Source: Tritrichomonas musculus (lineage: Eukaryota > Parabasalia > Tritrichomonadida > Tritrichomonadidae). Taken from it: DNA of 64,000 bases. The notes under the pieces were generated by a model. That model ran no database searches and had not been told where the DNA came from. It saw only the letters and a program-made list of their open reading frames with translations. Within the stretch, counting starts at the first letter, position 1, and each line of letters opens with the position of its first letter. This document shows positions 49,953 to 62,160 of the stretch, one piece after another. The position numbers and the translations under genes are program-made. Location: the NCBI GenBank assembly GCA_039105265.1, contig JAPFFF010000006.1:5270001-5334000 (forward strand). Reading direction: 5' to 3'.

Positions 49953-51796
49953 ATGACTGCACATTTTATTATGTTTGACAATACCATAACACAAAGAGTG
50001 GCGAACTTCAACGATCATTTCATTGAGCCTAATTTGATGGATATCCCCGGACCAGAATTTGAAAAGCATCCATCTGAGTATGTTTCAGCTGAAGATTGGG
50101 TTCAATGTAAAGAATTTCCAATAATATTTACATTGAAAAGCAATAAATCATATTATTATTGTGCCCATGCACATTGTAATCATTGGTATTCCCTTAATTC
50201 TACATTCGGAAACATCAAATCTCACATTAAATCTAAACATTTGATAAAAAGGAATGATATTCAAGATTTGACGATCAGGTTAATAACGATGGGTTAAGTA
50301 TTCAAATTCCACATGATATCGACAAATTAATATCATCCAAATATAAAGCAATGATATTAAAAACTGGCCGTCCATTTTCGCTTGTATCAAATGATGATAT
50401 GAGAAGTGTGTTAACATGTTTAGGAACAAGACAAAGCTTATCAGAAAGTTGCGAAAGAATTGCTATGAAAATCATTTCTAAAATGAAGTATCTACTGGCT
50501 TTAAGTTCCTTTATTAGTGTTGCCGTTGATGAATGGTCAAATTTAAGTAGAAAACGTTTTTTAGGTGTGACAGCAAGATGTATACATGATGGCAAAGTGA
50601 AAATATATTTTCTTTCACTTCAAAAAATAAATTCAATCCATTTGAGTGGCATTGAGCTAAATAATCTATTTAACGATTGTCTTGACAGGTATGGAATCAA
50701 AAGAAGAGTAATGTCTGCGGTGTCTGACAATTGCAATTTAATGACAAACATGTTTTCTCATTCAAATATACTACGCCTTCCTTGTGCGTGTCACCTAATT
50801 AATCTTTTATTAAGGGCGTTCATAAAACCATCTGAAAATACAATTCATGAAATAACAGCAGCTTGTCGTTGTATAAGAACTTCAGTATGCTATATCGCTT
50901 TGAAAGAAGACTTCAGGGATGAGCCAACAATTAAAAATTATACTGAAATAAGATGGATATCTATGTATGAGTCATTCAAATCTCTTATCCAATCAAAGTC
51001 TTCAATTGAAACTTTTTATATCGTAGAAGAACATAATCAAAATGAAATTAATTATAAGTTGACATCTGAACATTGGGATTTCATTGAACAATTGTTGCCA
51101 ACCTTGAAAGTTTATAAACAATGCATCAAAATATTAGAAGGAGATGATTTTGCAACAATTTCTCTAGTTCTGAATTCATTTCATAAATTAAAAATAACAA
51201 TTGAAAGCCTTCCAAAACAAACATTCTACAACAACATTGTTAGCTTTAATGCTGAATACTCAGAAAAAATGGAATCATACAAAGATCAGTTCCATCCATT
51301 GTATGATGCAGCCACTTTATTAAATCCATTTATTCCAAATACAAATATTCAAATGAATGCTGCTATCAAATTCATTGAAGATAAAATGACAAACATTGGC
51401 TGGAAACCGCAGCAAGTCAGTGCATCCGATAATAAAACAATTTCATTCTTCAGTACTGGGGAAAAAGAATCTGTTGCAACCTCTAGAAGTCCAGTGCATA
51501 AATTAATTGAAACTGGAATTTTGATTCCTAATATTGAAAAAAATGAATCTCTTGGAAATGTTGTATTTAATTTCTGGAAAGAAAAATATGATCAAAATAT
51601 TGATAAAGAACTAGCCGAAGTAGCAATTGGCTTGTTAAATGCTTTCTGCACATCTTGTTCAGCAGAGAGGTTTTTTTCTAAGGCTGGCAGAGTCATAACT
51701 AGAGACAGAATGAAACTAATGCCAGAAGTTGCAGAGTCACAAACAATTATAATGGCTAATCCTGAACTAGCTGATAAATATTGCACTTTTGATTGA
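49953..51796 (+). pseudogene. Second hAT transposase, one frame change after BED finger
   Basis: The first frame (49953-50297, 114 aa) encodes a BED zinc finger: CAHAHCNHWYSLN followed by HIKSKH. The second frame, open from about 50270 and given an ATG at 50351, runs to 51796 (481 aa) with the whole hAT core: SVAVDEWSN (first Asp), SAVSDNCNLM (second Asp), LPCACHLINLLL (C..H), TEIRWISMYES, and the C-terminal dimerisation block CSAERFFSKAGRVITRDR. The two parts are continuous in sense but shifted by one frame near 50280. The sequence differs clearly from the transposase at 5532, so it is another hAT lineage. An intron is unlikely: no trichomonad-type splice motifs are visible. Possibly inactive, or one base wrong in the assembly. 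Confidence 0.88.
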
Positions 51797-51878
51797 ATAT
51801 TCAATATTCATTAACTTATTAATTCATTAATAAATCATTAAAATTAATCAAAATTTTGTTTTTAAATTATATTAATGA

Positions 51879-52857
51879 ATTATCAGTTTGCAAAAGTCAT
51901 GATTGTAATTTGAAATAGTGGGCGACTGGTATGTTATCATGTGTTATTTATGATTCTTTTGTTGTATGCGATGCTGATTTTCTGCTTTCTTGTTAACGTT
52001 GAATGAAATGATTATCAGCTTGCAAAAGTCATGATTGCAGTTTGAAATGGTGGGCGACTGGTATGTAATCATGTATTATTTATGATTCTTTTGTTGTATG
52101 CGATGCTGATTTTCTGCTTTCTTGTTAACGTTGAATGAAATGATTATCAGCTTGCAAAAGTCATGATTGCAGTTTGAAATGGTGGGCGACTGGTATGTAA
52201 TCATGTATTATTTATGATTCTTTTGTTGTATGCGATGCTGATTTTCTGCTTTCTTGTTAACGTTGAATGAAATAATTATCAGCTTGCAAAAGTCATGATT
52301 GCAGTTTGAAATGGTGGGCGACTGGTATGTAATCATGTATTATTTATGATTCTTTTGTTGTATGCGATGCTGATTTTCTGCTTTCTTGTTAACGTTGAAT
52401 GAAATAATTATCAGCTTGCAAAAGTCATGATTGCAGTTTGAAATGGTGGGCGACTGGTATGTAATCATGTATTATTTATGATTCTTTTGTTGTATGCGAT
52501 GCTGATTTTCTGCTTTCTTGTTAACGTTGAATGAAATAATTATCAGCTTGCAAAAGTCATGATTGCAGTTTGAAATGGTGGGCGACTGGTATGTAATCAT
52601 GTATTATTTATGATTCTTTTGTTGTATGCGATGCTGATTTTCTGCTTTCTTGTTAACGTTGAATGAAATAATTATCAGCTTGCAAAAGTCATGATTGCAG
52701 TTTGAAATGGTGGGCGACTGGTATGTAATCATGTATTATTTATGATTCTTTTGTTGTATGCGATGCTGATTTTCTGCTTTCTTGTTAACGTTGAATGAAA
52801 TAATTATCAGCTTGCAAAAGTCATGATTGCAGTTTGAAATGGTGGGTGACTAGCATG
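51879..52857 (+). repeat. 132-bp tandem array B, about 7.4 copies
   Basis: The marker GGGCGACTGG recurs at 51920, 52052, 52184, 52316, 52448, 52580, 52712 and (as GGGTGACTAG) 52844: exactly 132 bp. Outer copies differ most; inner ones are nearly identical. The period equals that of arrays A1/A2 although most of the sequence differs. It starts about 80 bp after the transposase stop. Confidence 0.97.
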
Positions 52858-55423
52858 TTTGACATGGTTTTAGCTTGAACTCAACTTAATTAAATGGGCT
52901 TTTTTTAATAATAATGATTTTTGAAAGGAATCATGCCTTGATCATGATGATTCATGGCTCAAAGGAACATATAGATTAATTAATGAATCAATTTAAATAA
53001 TGAAGTCATAATTTAGACTCTTATTTCATACACTTCATTTAGTAATTTTACGTTAATGCCATTCAAAAAAAAAAAAAAAAAAAAAAAAATGGATTTAAAC
53101 GTACAATTTTATTCAAAATTATCAAAAATTTTATTTTTTGAAAGAAAATGTTATTTTAACGTCAATTTACATTTAATTTTAGTATAAAATAACTTTTTGA
53201 AAACTTATATATTATTACCCCTTTCAACTAATTTTTAATGCAGTTTTTCTGAAAAATGAGATAATTTTTTTATTATATATATATATAATAAAAAGAAGAG
53301 AAAATAAAATTGCCTCAAAAAGTGAAAATAATTGGTAATGAGATTTTGGGCGCTTCAAAAAGTTTATAAAAATAAAAAATATATATCTTAATTATCTTAA
53401 TTATTAACACTGTAGTTACTTTTCTTTCCTAAGTTTCCATTTAGCATATGTGTGTTGACTCTTAAATTATATATATAAAAAAAAGATCTTGAGGAGAATA
53501 GCTTAAATATAGTATTGTATCTATAACAGTATTAGTTGGAACTAGTTGTAAGGAAAAACTTTCCTATTTTTCTGTCGGATTACTAAACAAGGTAGGTAAG
53601 AATATCACGTAACAATGAATTTTCAAAGATATGCAATTTTATAAAAGCAATGACCAAAATTGAAAAATCTTGCAATTCATTGTATAATGCATCTGATGTA
53701 CATTTGGTGATATCGGTCTTGAGAATCTAAAGGCGATAGTTGTCCTAATTAGATACTATTTTAAGAAAAAATATTATTAAAAATATATAAAACTTTTTGA
53801 TAACTTATCTGGTTGTACCGACTTTTTGAAAAAGTTTTTGGTTCCAGTTTATATATATAAAAAAAGGAAAACAAACACAAAAGAAAACTACTATTTAAAA
53901 AAATATCTTTATTTTTTTTTATCAGTAAATATTTAAAAGCTTATTGGCTGTAAACATTTATTTTTCTCGAAATTTATCGAACTTTCGATAAAACCGTTTA
54001 TCGATACTGATAATTCTTAATCGATATTTATTGTTATCGGCGGTTATTACCATAATATCGATATTATTGTAACGAGAAAAACCGTTATCGGCTAATATCG
54101 ATAAACATCCCTGTAACGTCCATTAGCCGATAACGTCCATTTTTTTAAAAATCATCATTTTTTTTAAAAAATCATCATTTAATAGTTCAACAATGCTTTT
54201 AAAAATTAAGAATCTTTGGACTCCTGTAACGTCCATTTTTTTAAAAATCATCATTTAATAGTTCAACAAATTCAATTTTTCTGCATTTTTGGCTAAAAAA
54301 TGAATTTTTTTTTCAATAATAATAACTATTTTTTTATAAAACTTAATTTTTTAAAAGCATATAAAGAGTAGACTTGGTCAATGTCTTGGACTCAAGGACT
54401 AAACCAACCTTGTCAATTTTTTTTCATCTTTTATCTTAACAAAAAATCAACAAAATAGAAATTTTTCTAAATAAAAAGCAATATCTTAATTTAGTTATCA
54501 TGATATATAAATAAGAAAATAAAATTTAATGATAAAATCTTAAAAAAGTTGCACTCAAAACAAAAAGAGGTATTCATGTGAAGTGAAAACTCGTTATTTG
54601 ATTTTTTTATTTTTACTTTAATTGAATGAATATTTTATCTTATGAAAAAATATTAAGATTATTTACTTCTATATATCCAATACTGACATTTGCCATAATT
54701 GGTTTTAATGGATGTTGAGAATTTAAAAACAATTTAAAAAATAATGTTTCATCTATATCTCGTGTCAAATAAAATATTTATGAATTATAAATCAATAATA
54801 ATATTTTATATTTGATTTATAAAATATATTATCTGTTATATATCCAATTTATTAGCCATATATAAATTTAAATGCAAATTTACATTAAAAAATTAAGAAA
54901 ATGACTTATTTCTCAATTGATTTACGAAATAATTATATACTAATTGTATAATATAATAATAATAAATATTGAAATAAAATTTATTATGTAAATAAGTTAC
55001 TCTATACTCTCATTTTAAAGAAAAATGTAATTTTATATTTTGCATTATTTTGAATTATTTTTCATCGTATTTTGGTATGTTATTATTTTTTAGTGACGTG
55101 AGATGATTATTTTCGGTGAAGTGAAGTTAATCGTGAAGTGATTCTTGAAAAATATAAATTTCCTCATTTTCTTAAAAATATTATTAAAAATATTTTTTAT
55201 AAAGTAAAATTATTAATTACTATATTATAAAAATAACTTTAATATTTAATATATTGAAAACCAAAAAATAATCACAATACAAAGCAACATATTTTTTTAG
55301 AAATTCAATTAAAAATCATCGTTTAATTGAATTTTTCATTTTTTTTGTTAATTTATCTATTTAATATATAATGTAAAACTTAAATATAAAATTTAAATAG
55401 TATATAATATATGGCCTAGATCT
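52858..55423. other. Long AT-rich interval, no gene seen
   Basis: About 2.5 kb. Contains a 24-A run near 53066-53089, several copies of CAAAAAGT/ACTTTTTG (53196, 53313, 53357, 53790, 53821), the TATCGATA-rich right end of the candidate hAT (53965-54113), and a local duplication of TGTAACGTCCATT with AATCATCATTTAATAG (54111-54196 and 54223-54270). No frame with protein-like composition. Confidence 0.5.
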
Positions 55424-57297
55424 CTGTTCAGGTCCATCAAATGTTCTTGTTTTATATAATAACCGTTATTATGATGAATTATATTCAATTGTCCTTTTTG
55501 ATCAAACCCTTTGGATTGATGAATTTAATTACAATAATACAAAATATTTAATAAATACCAAAAAAAATAAAAAAACTCAACCTTCATTAAATGAATATTT
55601 GATATCAAATTTTTCTTTACTACAATTTGAATTTTCTCCTTTATATGATAATGTTGCAAAATCAACTTTTAGTGTTTTTGGCCCATTTCTTTTAGTTGAT
55701 GGATTGCTTACTTGTATCTTACTAATTCTTTCTCAAATAATATTTGATATCAAAGGAGAGGTAAGGCAATACATGATGCAATGCACACTAAAACTTTTCC
55801 CTTATTGGCTTGGCACTTTATTTTAGATTTTCTAATTTTGATAATTATTACATCATTTGTTTGGGCTTTGTTAAATCTAGGTTGGATACGTGCATTTCAT
55901 GATAATTTATTCAATACTTGGTATATTATTGTTTTTCAAGGTCCTTCAATGCTTCTTTTCTTATACTGTTTATCTTTTTCATTTTCATCGTCTATATCAG
56001 AACCAAGAATAATATATCTTATCACGATTTTGTTTGGCATTACAGGTATTCGATGCCTTATTTAATCATGCAATGGGTAGACATAATAATTTATGGACTA
56101 ATTCTGACAATCATTGAAATGAATTTCAATTCAAAGAAAAATGGCCAAACAAAACTTTTCCAATTATTCTGAATATTTCAGACAATCTAAAAGACAGTTC
56201 ACAGTAACAGATGAAACAAGAGAAATGGAAGAAAGTCTACATAATATTGATGATTGGGCCCTCAAAATTCAAAATGTTTCTCGTCTTTTTATGAATAATG
56301 AAAAACAGCCGATAATTGCAGTGAATAATGTCTCTTTAGGAATCAAAGAATTCTCTTTATTTGGACTTCTTGGAGCAAATGGAGCTGGCAAAACAATTCT
56401 AATCAATATATGATTACAGGAAATCTTCCTCCATCTTCAGGCACAATTGAATTATTTGGTACCAAAATTGAAGATATTAAAGATCAAAAAATCATTTCAA
56501 TTTATCCTCAATTTAACAATCATTTATTTTTAAATTTAACTCCAAGAGAGCATTTTAAGATTTATTCATTACTTTATCAAATCGACGACGATGACGATAT
56601 TGATGACGTCATTGGAGATTTAATGTCAGGAATGGAATTGGATGATTTTGGTGATGTTCCAGTTCGAGAACTTAGTCTTGGAGATACCAGAAAACTAGGT
56701 GTAGCGTTAAGCTTTTTTGGCCCTTCCAAATTACTCATTCTTGATGAACCAACAGCATCACTTGATCCAGTTGCATGTCGTTGTGTTCAAGAGATGATTC
56801 TTGAACATAAAGGAGATAAAACATTTGTATTATGCACTCATATTTTGAGTGAAGCCGAATTCATGTGCGATGAAATTTCAATCATGGTGAAAGGAAATAT
56901 TTACACAATTGGATCTCCTCAATATTTGACAGAAAAATCTGGAAAAGAATACAGAATTGATATTAAACATGATAATGCTTTAAAAGAATGCCGTAGAAAA
57001 GTTGAAGCATTTTTTAATCAACAACTCCAATCTGCCAAATTCGAGGTTCAAAGGCCAAAATCTCGAATTTATTCAATTTCAGATTCGGTTTTACCTTTGG
57101 CTGATTTATTTAAAATAATGCAAGATTGACAAGATGGAGATAATGGATTTAATTTTTTTACATGCTCATCTAGTTCTTTAGAAAAAGTTTTCTTGGAAAT
57201 TATTCGAAGATCTAATTATAATCATCTCGTTGAATCATTATTCGAAGAAAATTACTACGAGTCTGATTTACAAGATTTTCCAACATCATGCAATTAA
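55424..57297 (+). pseudogene. ABCA-type ABC transporter relic
   Basis: Broken host-type gene. The readable order fits the second half-transporter of an ABCA protein: an extracellular-like segment, then membrane segments (FGPFLLVDGLLTCILLIL, DIKGEVRQYMMQCTLK and further hydrophobic parts), a cytoplasmic link, then the nucleotide-binding domain with Walker A LLGANGAGKT (56373-56400), a degenerate signature LSLGDTRKLG, Walker B LLILDEPTASLDP and H-loop LCTHILSEAE. The ABCA-type tail SSSSLEKVFLEIIRR follows a TGA at 57127. At least three frame changes (near 55800, 56100, 56410) and that stop break it. The 5' half and start are missing. Normal ABCA proteins are over 800 residues per half with lipid-type substrates. 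Confidence 0.85.
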
Positions 57298-57751
57298 AGA
57301 GACGATTTATGTACTTCTAATTCACATTATAGACTGATTTTAGACAATGATTTACCTAATAATAATAAAAAAGTATAACAACAAAATGCAAGCACACAAA
57401 TAAAGTATGAAGAAAAAAAATTCTTGGTAATGGTTTATGCTTGGAAAAAGAGTTGAATGAGTTTGTTCACCCATAGTCTTGAAATAATCAAGAATGACAA
57501 CAAAATGCATTTTGGATAATGCATTATCAATTTAAATTTTTTTGTATCTTATAAAAATTATGGATTATTTAATTAAAAATAAATATTCATAGATTGTATA
57601 TATTTCTAAATAAAGTTTATTTTTAATATCTTATTAAGCTTAATTATTAATTACTTATTGTTATCCATTTTTAGGTATTTAAACTAGATTTAAATACTTG
57701 ACTTTTTTTAAGTCTAATATGAAATGTTTTTTTTTTCCCAAAACTTCGTTT
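57298..57751. other. AT-rich spacer, no gene seen
   Basis: About 450 bp between the ABC relic and the 3' end of the kinase-Sel1 gene. Some A-rich codon-like remains directly after the relic may belong to its decayed 3' end. Confidence 0.45.
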
Positions 57752-60700
57752 TTATATCGAGATGGCAAATCCATCATAAAAATTATAGTTAATATCTGCT
57801 ATATATGGATTTATCTCTTTTTCATTTTTTACAACATCATATTTCAAATAAAATCCACTATAATTTAGCTCTTCATAATCAATATAATATATCAAATCAA
57901 TTGTTTTGTATATTTGATAATAATTTTTAAAATATTGAGGACCAACTATTCGAAAAACTGTTTTAAATCCTGTTAAAATACTTATAGATTCATTTGATTT
58001 AGGGATTTTTTCACAAATGTCAGCAATTTTTTTGTCTATATTATCATATTTATAGTCACATTTTAAAGCTAAAGCAATGTACAATAAAAAAGTAGGCTTT
58101 ATCCATGAGCTAATTTTTAGCATAGAAAGCAACAAATTAATCGCTTTCATTATATTATCCTCATTTGGATTCTTGTATATATACAAATGAGCCAAATTAT
58201 AAAAAGATAAATAATTATTTTTTTTTGTAGCTTCCTTGAATAGTTCAACAGCATTACCTAGTTGCTGTGGGATTTTTTCACCATATCCATTTTCATAAAT
58301 TACACCTAGATTGTTCTTTGCAAATTGATTATTTAACGATGAAGCTTCTTTATAAAAAAAAATTGATTTCCTGATATCTCTTTCAACATATTTCCCTTCA
58401 TGATAGACAACACCAAGGATAAATTTGGCATTACTCAACTTTGATTGCTCTAAGTAGTATAAAGCTAAAGAAATTTTCTGTTCTTTTAAAAATATTGAAC
58501 CAAGAATATATTGTGCATTTGGTTGACCTAAATTAGCAGCTTTTTTAAGTAATTGAAATGCTTTGCTATTATTATCAAGTTTTTCCTCTTTTTTTGAATA
58601 ATACTGTCCTAAATTATATAAAGCATCTGGAACAAATAAATCAGCTGCAAATTTTAAAAAATAAAGATATTTTTCAAAATCTTTTAATTTATAATATACT
58701 AAAGATAAATTGTATATTGCACATCTATTTTTTTTGTCAGCTGCTAAAGAAAAATAATACAAAGCTTTGTCTATGTCTTTTTGAACGCATTTGCCTTCAA
58801 AATAAATTATTCCAAGAACATTTTGAGAATCTGTGTGATTATTATTTGATGCCTGTGTAAAATAGTAAATTGCTCTTTGAATATCTCGAGCTACATAATA
58901 GCTTGATTCATATATTAAACCAAGCTGATATTGAGAACTTGGGTCATTCATTTTTGCTGCTTTTGAATAATAATATATTGATTTTTGGATATCATGTTGA
59001 ACAAATATGTTTTTTTGATAAATATATCCCAAATTATATAATGATTCGATATCATTATTATCAGCTGCTAAATTAAAATAGTATATACTTTTGTTAACAT
59101 CATAATCTATATTGTTTTTATCAAGATAATATAATGCAAGATCTCTTTGTGCTTTAACACTGCCATTATTTGATGCTTTCATAAGACATTTTATGCCTTT
59201 ATTTATACTTTGCCTATCATTTTTTATATCTAAGAAAATAAGGCCAAGATTGGTTAATGCATCATTATCATTTTGATCAGCAGATATTGAATAATAATAA
59301 ATGGATTTAGTAATATTTTGCTTAACATTTTTACCTTCTTCATATTCAAATCCTAATTTGTTGCACGCTAATATATGTTTTTGCTTGGCTGCAAGCTTAA
59401 GATAAGAAATACCTTTTTTTATATTTATATTGCAATTTCTCCCATGTAAATATATTATTCCAAGCCAAAATTGTCCTTCAGGATCATTATTTCTTGCAGC
59501 AAGAGAGAGATAATATATTGCTTTCTTCATATCAGTTTGAACCATTTTACTTTCGGCATAAATATGCCCCAAACGTACTTGTGCTCCAGGCATGCCTTGA
59601 TCTGCTGCTAATGTCATATAATGAATTCCTTCATTGATTTTTGGTTCCATATATTGACCATTAAGATATAAATTTCCAAGTAGAAATTGGGCAAGACTAT
59701 TTTTAAGATCAGCTGCAAGTGTATAATAATAGATTGCTTTATCAACATCAAATGGGACAATCTGGCCATTTAAATAATAATTTGCCAATTTTATTTGAAC
59801 ATAAACATTATTTTCTTCAGCTGCTTGATTTAAAAAATCAAGATCATGTTCAAACTCTGTCAATGAAATGCCCGAGGAACCTTCAAATAAAGCATTTTTA
59901 AATCCAATCAATTTTATCTGTGAATTAGGATCTTTAAACTCAGCTATGAAAAACCAATAACGAAAGAATAAACTTGTATGAACATTGGTATATGATGGAA
60001 TAATAAATGATTGCTCAATTTGAATTATTTTTGAATAGTATTCTTTAAAGAAAAGATCTACCAAATCCGCTATATTTGGACGCTTTTTTGGATCTTCGTT
60101 CATGCATTGATTAGATATTTCTATTAATTTATTATATTCTTTTGGTACATTTGGAAAAATAAACAAAATGATTCTTCCAATTAAATATATATCAGATTTG
60201 AAAGAAACAATGTCATCAAAATCACATACCATAAGATTTTTGGTTATTTCATCATTACTCTTATCATTTAAGTAATCTTGAGTTATCATTCGATCGAAAT
60301 CAATCATGAAAATGGACTTTTTATTATTGATAATAAAATTTCTTTCATGTATATCTCTATATATAAAATTATTATAATGAAGATATTCAATAATTATCAT
60401 TATTTCAAAAATTATTTTCATTTTCTCGTCATTTGTAATATTCATTTTATGTATATCTTTTAACGATGTTCCTTCAATATATTCAATGATCAAACAACTA
60501 TATTTTTTATCTTTAAAAGTTCCAAAAAACCTAGGGAAAAGTGGATAATGCAGGGAATCATAATTCTTCCTTTCTCTTTCGAAATATTTGTCACAATTTT
60601 CATAAAATTCTTTCAATGCATAAAGATTTCCGTCTTCTATATGATAGATTAATTTAACAAAGGATGAAGAACCTGATCCTAATTCATGCAATTTAATAAA

Positions 60701-61399
60701 GTTATCTTGATTAAAATGAACATTATAATGATTATTTGTATTAAATATTTCTTTATGATTTTGAATTCTATCAAATTCTGAATTTTGATAACTTTTTTCT
60801 AATAAAAAACTCGAAATGCATTCAGTAATTATATTCCATAGATTTTCAACTTCTTCATGAGTTTTGGAAATATCGATTGTAATTTCAAATTTACTAGCAA
60901 AAGATTTGATATCTTCCACAAAATATTTATGTTGGCTCTTAGTAAATATTTTTGAAAAATTGAGATTATTTTGTTTAAATAAATTATGTAAATCCTGTTC
61001 AATATCGTCAGAAAAACAATATATCGAAGCATTTGTATTTTTGGAAAAAAATAAATGTAATAGGTTTATTTTTTCTTGTGGAATTATGACCAAAATATAG
61101 TCAAAACATAGAATGAAGTACTTGATAAACATTGAATCTTTTTGCGGTTCTTCATATTCATTAATAAATATATTCATAATATTAACATTATTTTGCATAA
61201 TTTTTATATCATTAATATCTGTGAAAATGATAAAAGAGAAGTTTAAAAAGACATTCTGGAGATATTGATTTTTTATCTGGATTTTTTTATCCAATAAAAA
61301 CTTTCTGAAATCTTGAATAACATTCATTTTAATGCAAGGCGTCACAAAAAATAAATGGGTCAATTTTATAATCCTATTCAAAATTTTATAAAATTTCAA
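57752..61399 (-). CDS. Protein kinase with long Sel1-repeat tail
   Basis: Up to 1215 residues; Met25 (start at 61327, MNVIQDF) is the likelier start because the first 24 residues look untranslated. Residues about 27-225 are a helical N-terminal region. The kinase domain (about 232-470) has a Gly loop LGSGSSSFVKL, Lys263 in YALKEF, YRDIHERNF (Asp349, Asn354; Tyr replaces His) and DFD (367-369) in place of DFG, but no clear APE. Catalysis is therefore possible but unusual. Residues about 500-1130 hold about fifteen Sel1-like repeats (A.Y.LG..Y..G..V..D...A..YY..AA), which form an alpha-solenoid for protein docking. Kinase-Sel1 fusions are highly expanded in Tritrichomonas. The frame is intact, with strongly AT-biased codons. 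Confidence 0.9.
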   Translation of the reverse strand: MKFYKILNRIIKLTHLFFVTPCIKMNVIQDFRKFLLDKKIQIKNQYLQNVFLNFSFIIFTDINDIKIMQNNVNIMNIFINEYEEPQKDSMFIKYFILCFDYILVIIPQEKINLLHLFFSKNTNASIYCFSDDIEQDLHNLFKQNNLNFSKIFTKSQHKYFVEDIKSFASKFEITIDISKTHEEVENLWNIITECISSFLLEKSYQNSEFDRIQNHKEIFNTNNHYNVHFNQDNFIKLHELGSGSSSFVKLIYHIEDGNLYALKEFYENCDKYFERERKNYDSLHYPLFPRFFGTFKDKKYSCLIIEYIEGTSLKDIHKMNITNDEKMKIIFEIMIIIEYLHYNNFIYRDIHERNFIINNKKSIFMIDFDRMITQDYLNDKSNDEITKNLMVCDFDDIVSFKSDIYLIGRIILFIFPNVPKEYNKLIEISNQCMNEDPKKRPNIADLVDLFFKEYYSKIIQIEQSFIIPSYTNVHTSLFFRYWFFIAEFKDPNSQIKLIGFKNALFEGSSGISLTEFEHDLDFLNQAAEENNVYVQIKLANYYLNGQIVPFDVDKAIYYYTLAADLKNSLAQFLLGNLYLNGQYMEPKINEGIHYMTLAADQGMPGAQVRLGHIYAESKMVQTDMKKAIYYLSLAARNNDPEGQFWLGIIYLHGRNCNINIKKGISYLKLAAKQKHILACNKLGFEYEEGKNVKQNITKSIYYYSISADQNDNDALTNLGLIFLDIKNDRQSINKGIKCLMKASNNGSVKAQRDLALYYLDKNNIDYDVNKSIYYFNLAADNNDIESLYNLGYIYQKNIFVQHDIQKSIYYYSKAAKMNDPSSQYQLGLIYESSYYVARDIQRAIYYFTQASNNNHTDSQNVLGIIYFEGKCVQKDIDKALYYFSLAADKKNRCAIYNLSLVYYKLKDFEKYLYFLKFAADLFVPDALYNLGQYYSKKEEKLDNNSKAFQLLKKAANLGQPNAQYILGSIFLKEQKISLALYYLEQSKLSNAKFILGVVYHEGKYVERDIRKSIFFYKEASSLNNQFAKNNLGVIYENGYGEKIPQQLGNAVELFKEATKKNNYLSFYNLAHLYIYKNPNEDNIMKAINLLLSMLKISSWIKPTFLLYIALALKCDYKYDNIDKKIADICEKIPKSNESISILTGFKTVFRIVGPQYFKNYYQIYKTIDLIYYIDYEELNYSGFYLKYDVVKNEKEINPYIADINYNFYDGFAISI

Positions 61400-62160
61400 G
61401 GAAATATTTTAGTTTGCCCTAGTTTTTTCTTTGTCATTACATTCCTTTCTTGGAATAATTCATCCTTTTTCAACCATTAAACTAATTGTATTCATATAGC
61501 ATATATAACATATATGTGAATATATCATACATAATATATTCACATAACATTGTAATGAATAATAAATACTTCAAATTGGATGATATTTATAAAAAAATTA
61601 AAAATATTAATTTAATTATTTTGACTTAATATTTATATTTTTTTGGTAGTTTTAAATATATTCATAAAATTCTACTTGGTGATAAATAGTTTTTTTGGTA
61701 ATATCTTTTATAAAAACTTATTTTGCATCCTAGAGAGATTAATCATATTAACTTTGGTCTGTACATGATATCCTTATTATTTATCTTTTTATTTTTTAAT
61801 AAACATCCCTCTTTGTTTACATCCGAATTTTAGCATAAATATCTTAAATTTTTTTATCTTAATATTTTATGATTCTGGTATAAAATGAAAATTCCAAATA
61901 TTTTATATACTTTTCCCAAATATGAAAAGCTGTTGATAATTTAAAAGCCATAATACAAATCGTTTTTTTGGAAGAAAAATATTGACATTCAAAAAGTTTC
62001 AGATCGAAGTTCGTCTTTAAAGGAAAAAATTTAGAAGATGATATTAGATAATTCAAGTTTATATTAATATGTGTTAATATAGATTGCGTATATTATGCAA
62101 AAGGCATGAAGTATTTAATATTGAAAATATGATTTTTTTTATAATCATTAGTTGGCCAAT
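61400..62160. other. AT-rich spacer with CAAAAAGTTTC motif
   Basis: About 760 bp between two minus-strand genes. A CAAAAAGTTTCAG copy lies at 61988-62000. Repeats of CATATATAACATATATGTGAATATATC near 61500-61540 are simple AT sequence. No gene. Confidence 0.5.

Larger units (their letters stand above)
46968..54113. mobile_element. Candidate 7.1-kb hAT element bounded by CAGGGATG ends
   Basis: CAGGGATGTTAATCGATAT at 46968 pairs with the reverse complement CAGGGATGTTTATCGATAT ending at 54113. Both ends carry many subterminal TATCGATA motifs (46975-47165 and 53965-54105) and CCGATAA/CCGTCCG pieces. A hAT transposase lies between, with a 132-bp tandem array. The 8 bp flanking the two ends differ (tggcaaag and taacgtcc), so a target duplication is not seen; they might be ends of two separate copies. 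Contents between: a 1.46-kb TA-flanked insertion, an unknown gene (-), the transposase (+), the array, and AT-rich sequence. Confidence 0.45.

Noticed and set aside
50270-50350. Intron joining the two parts of the second hAT transposase
   Set aside because: The second frame is already open before the first one stops, and no trichomonad-type 5' or 3' splice motif is visible; a simple frame change explains it.
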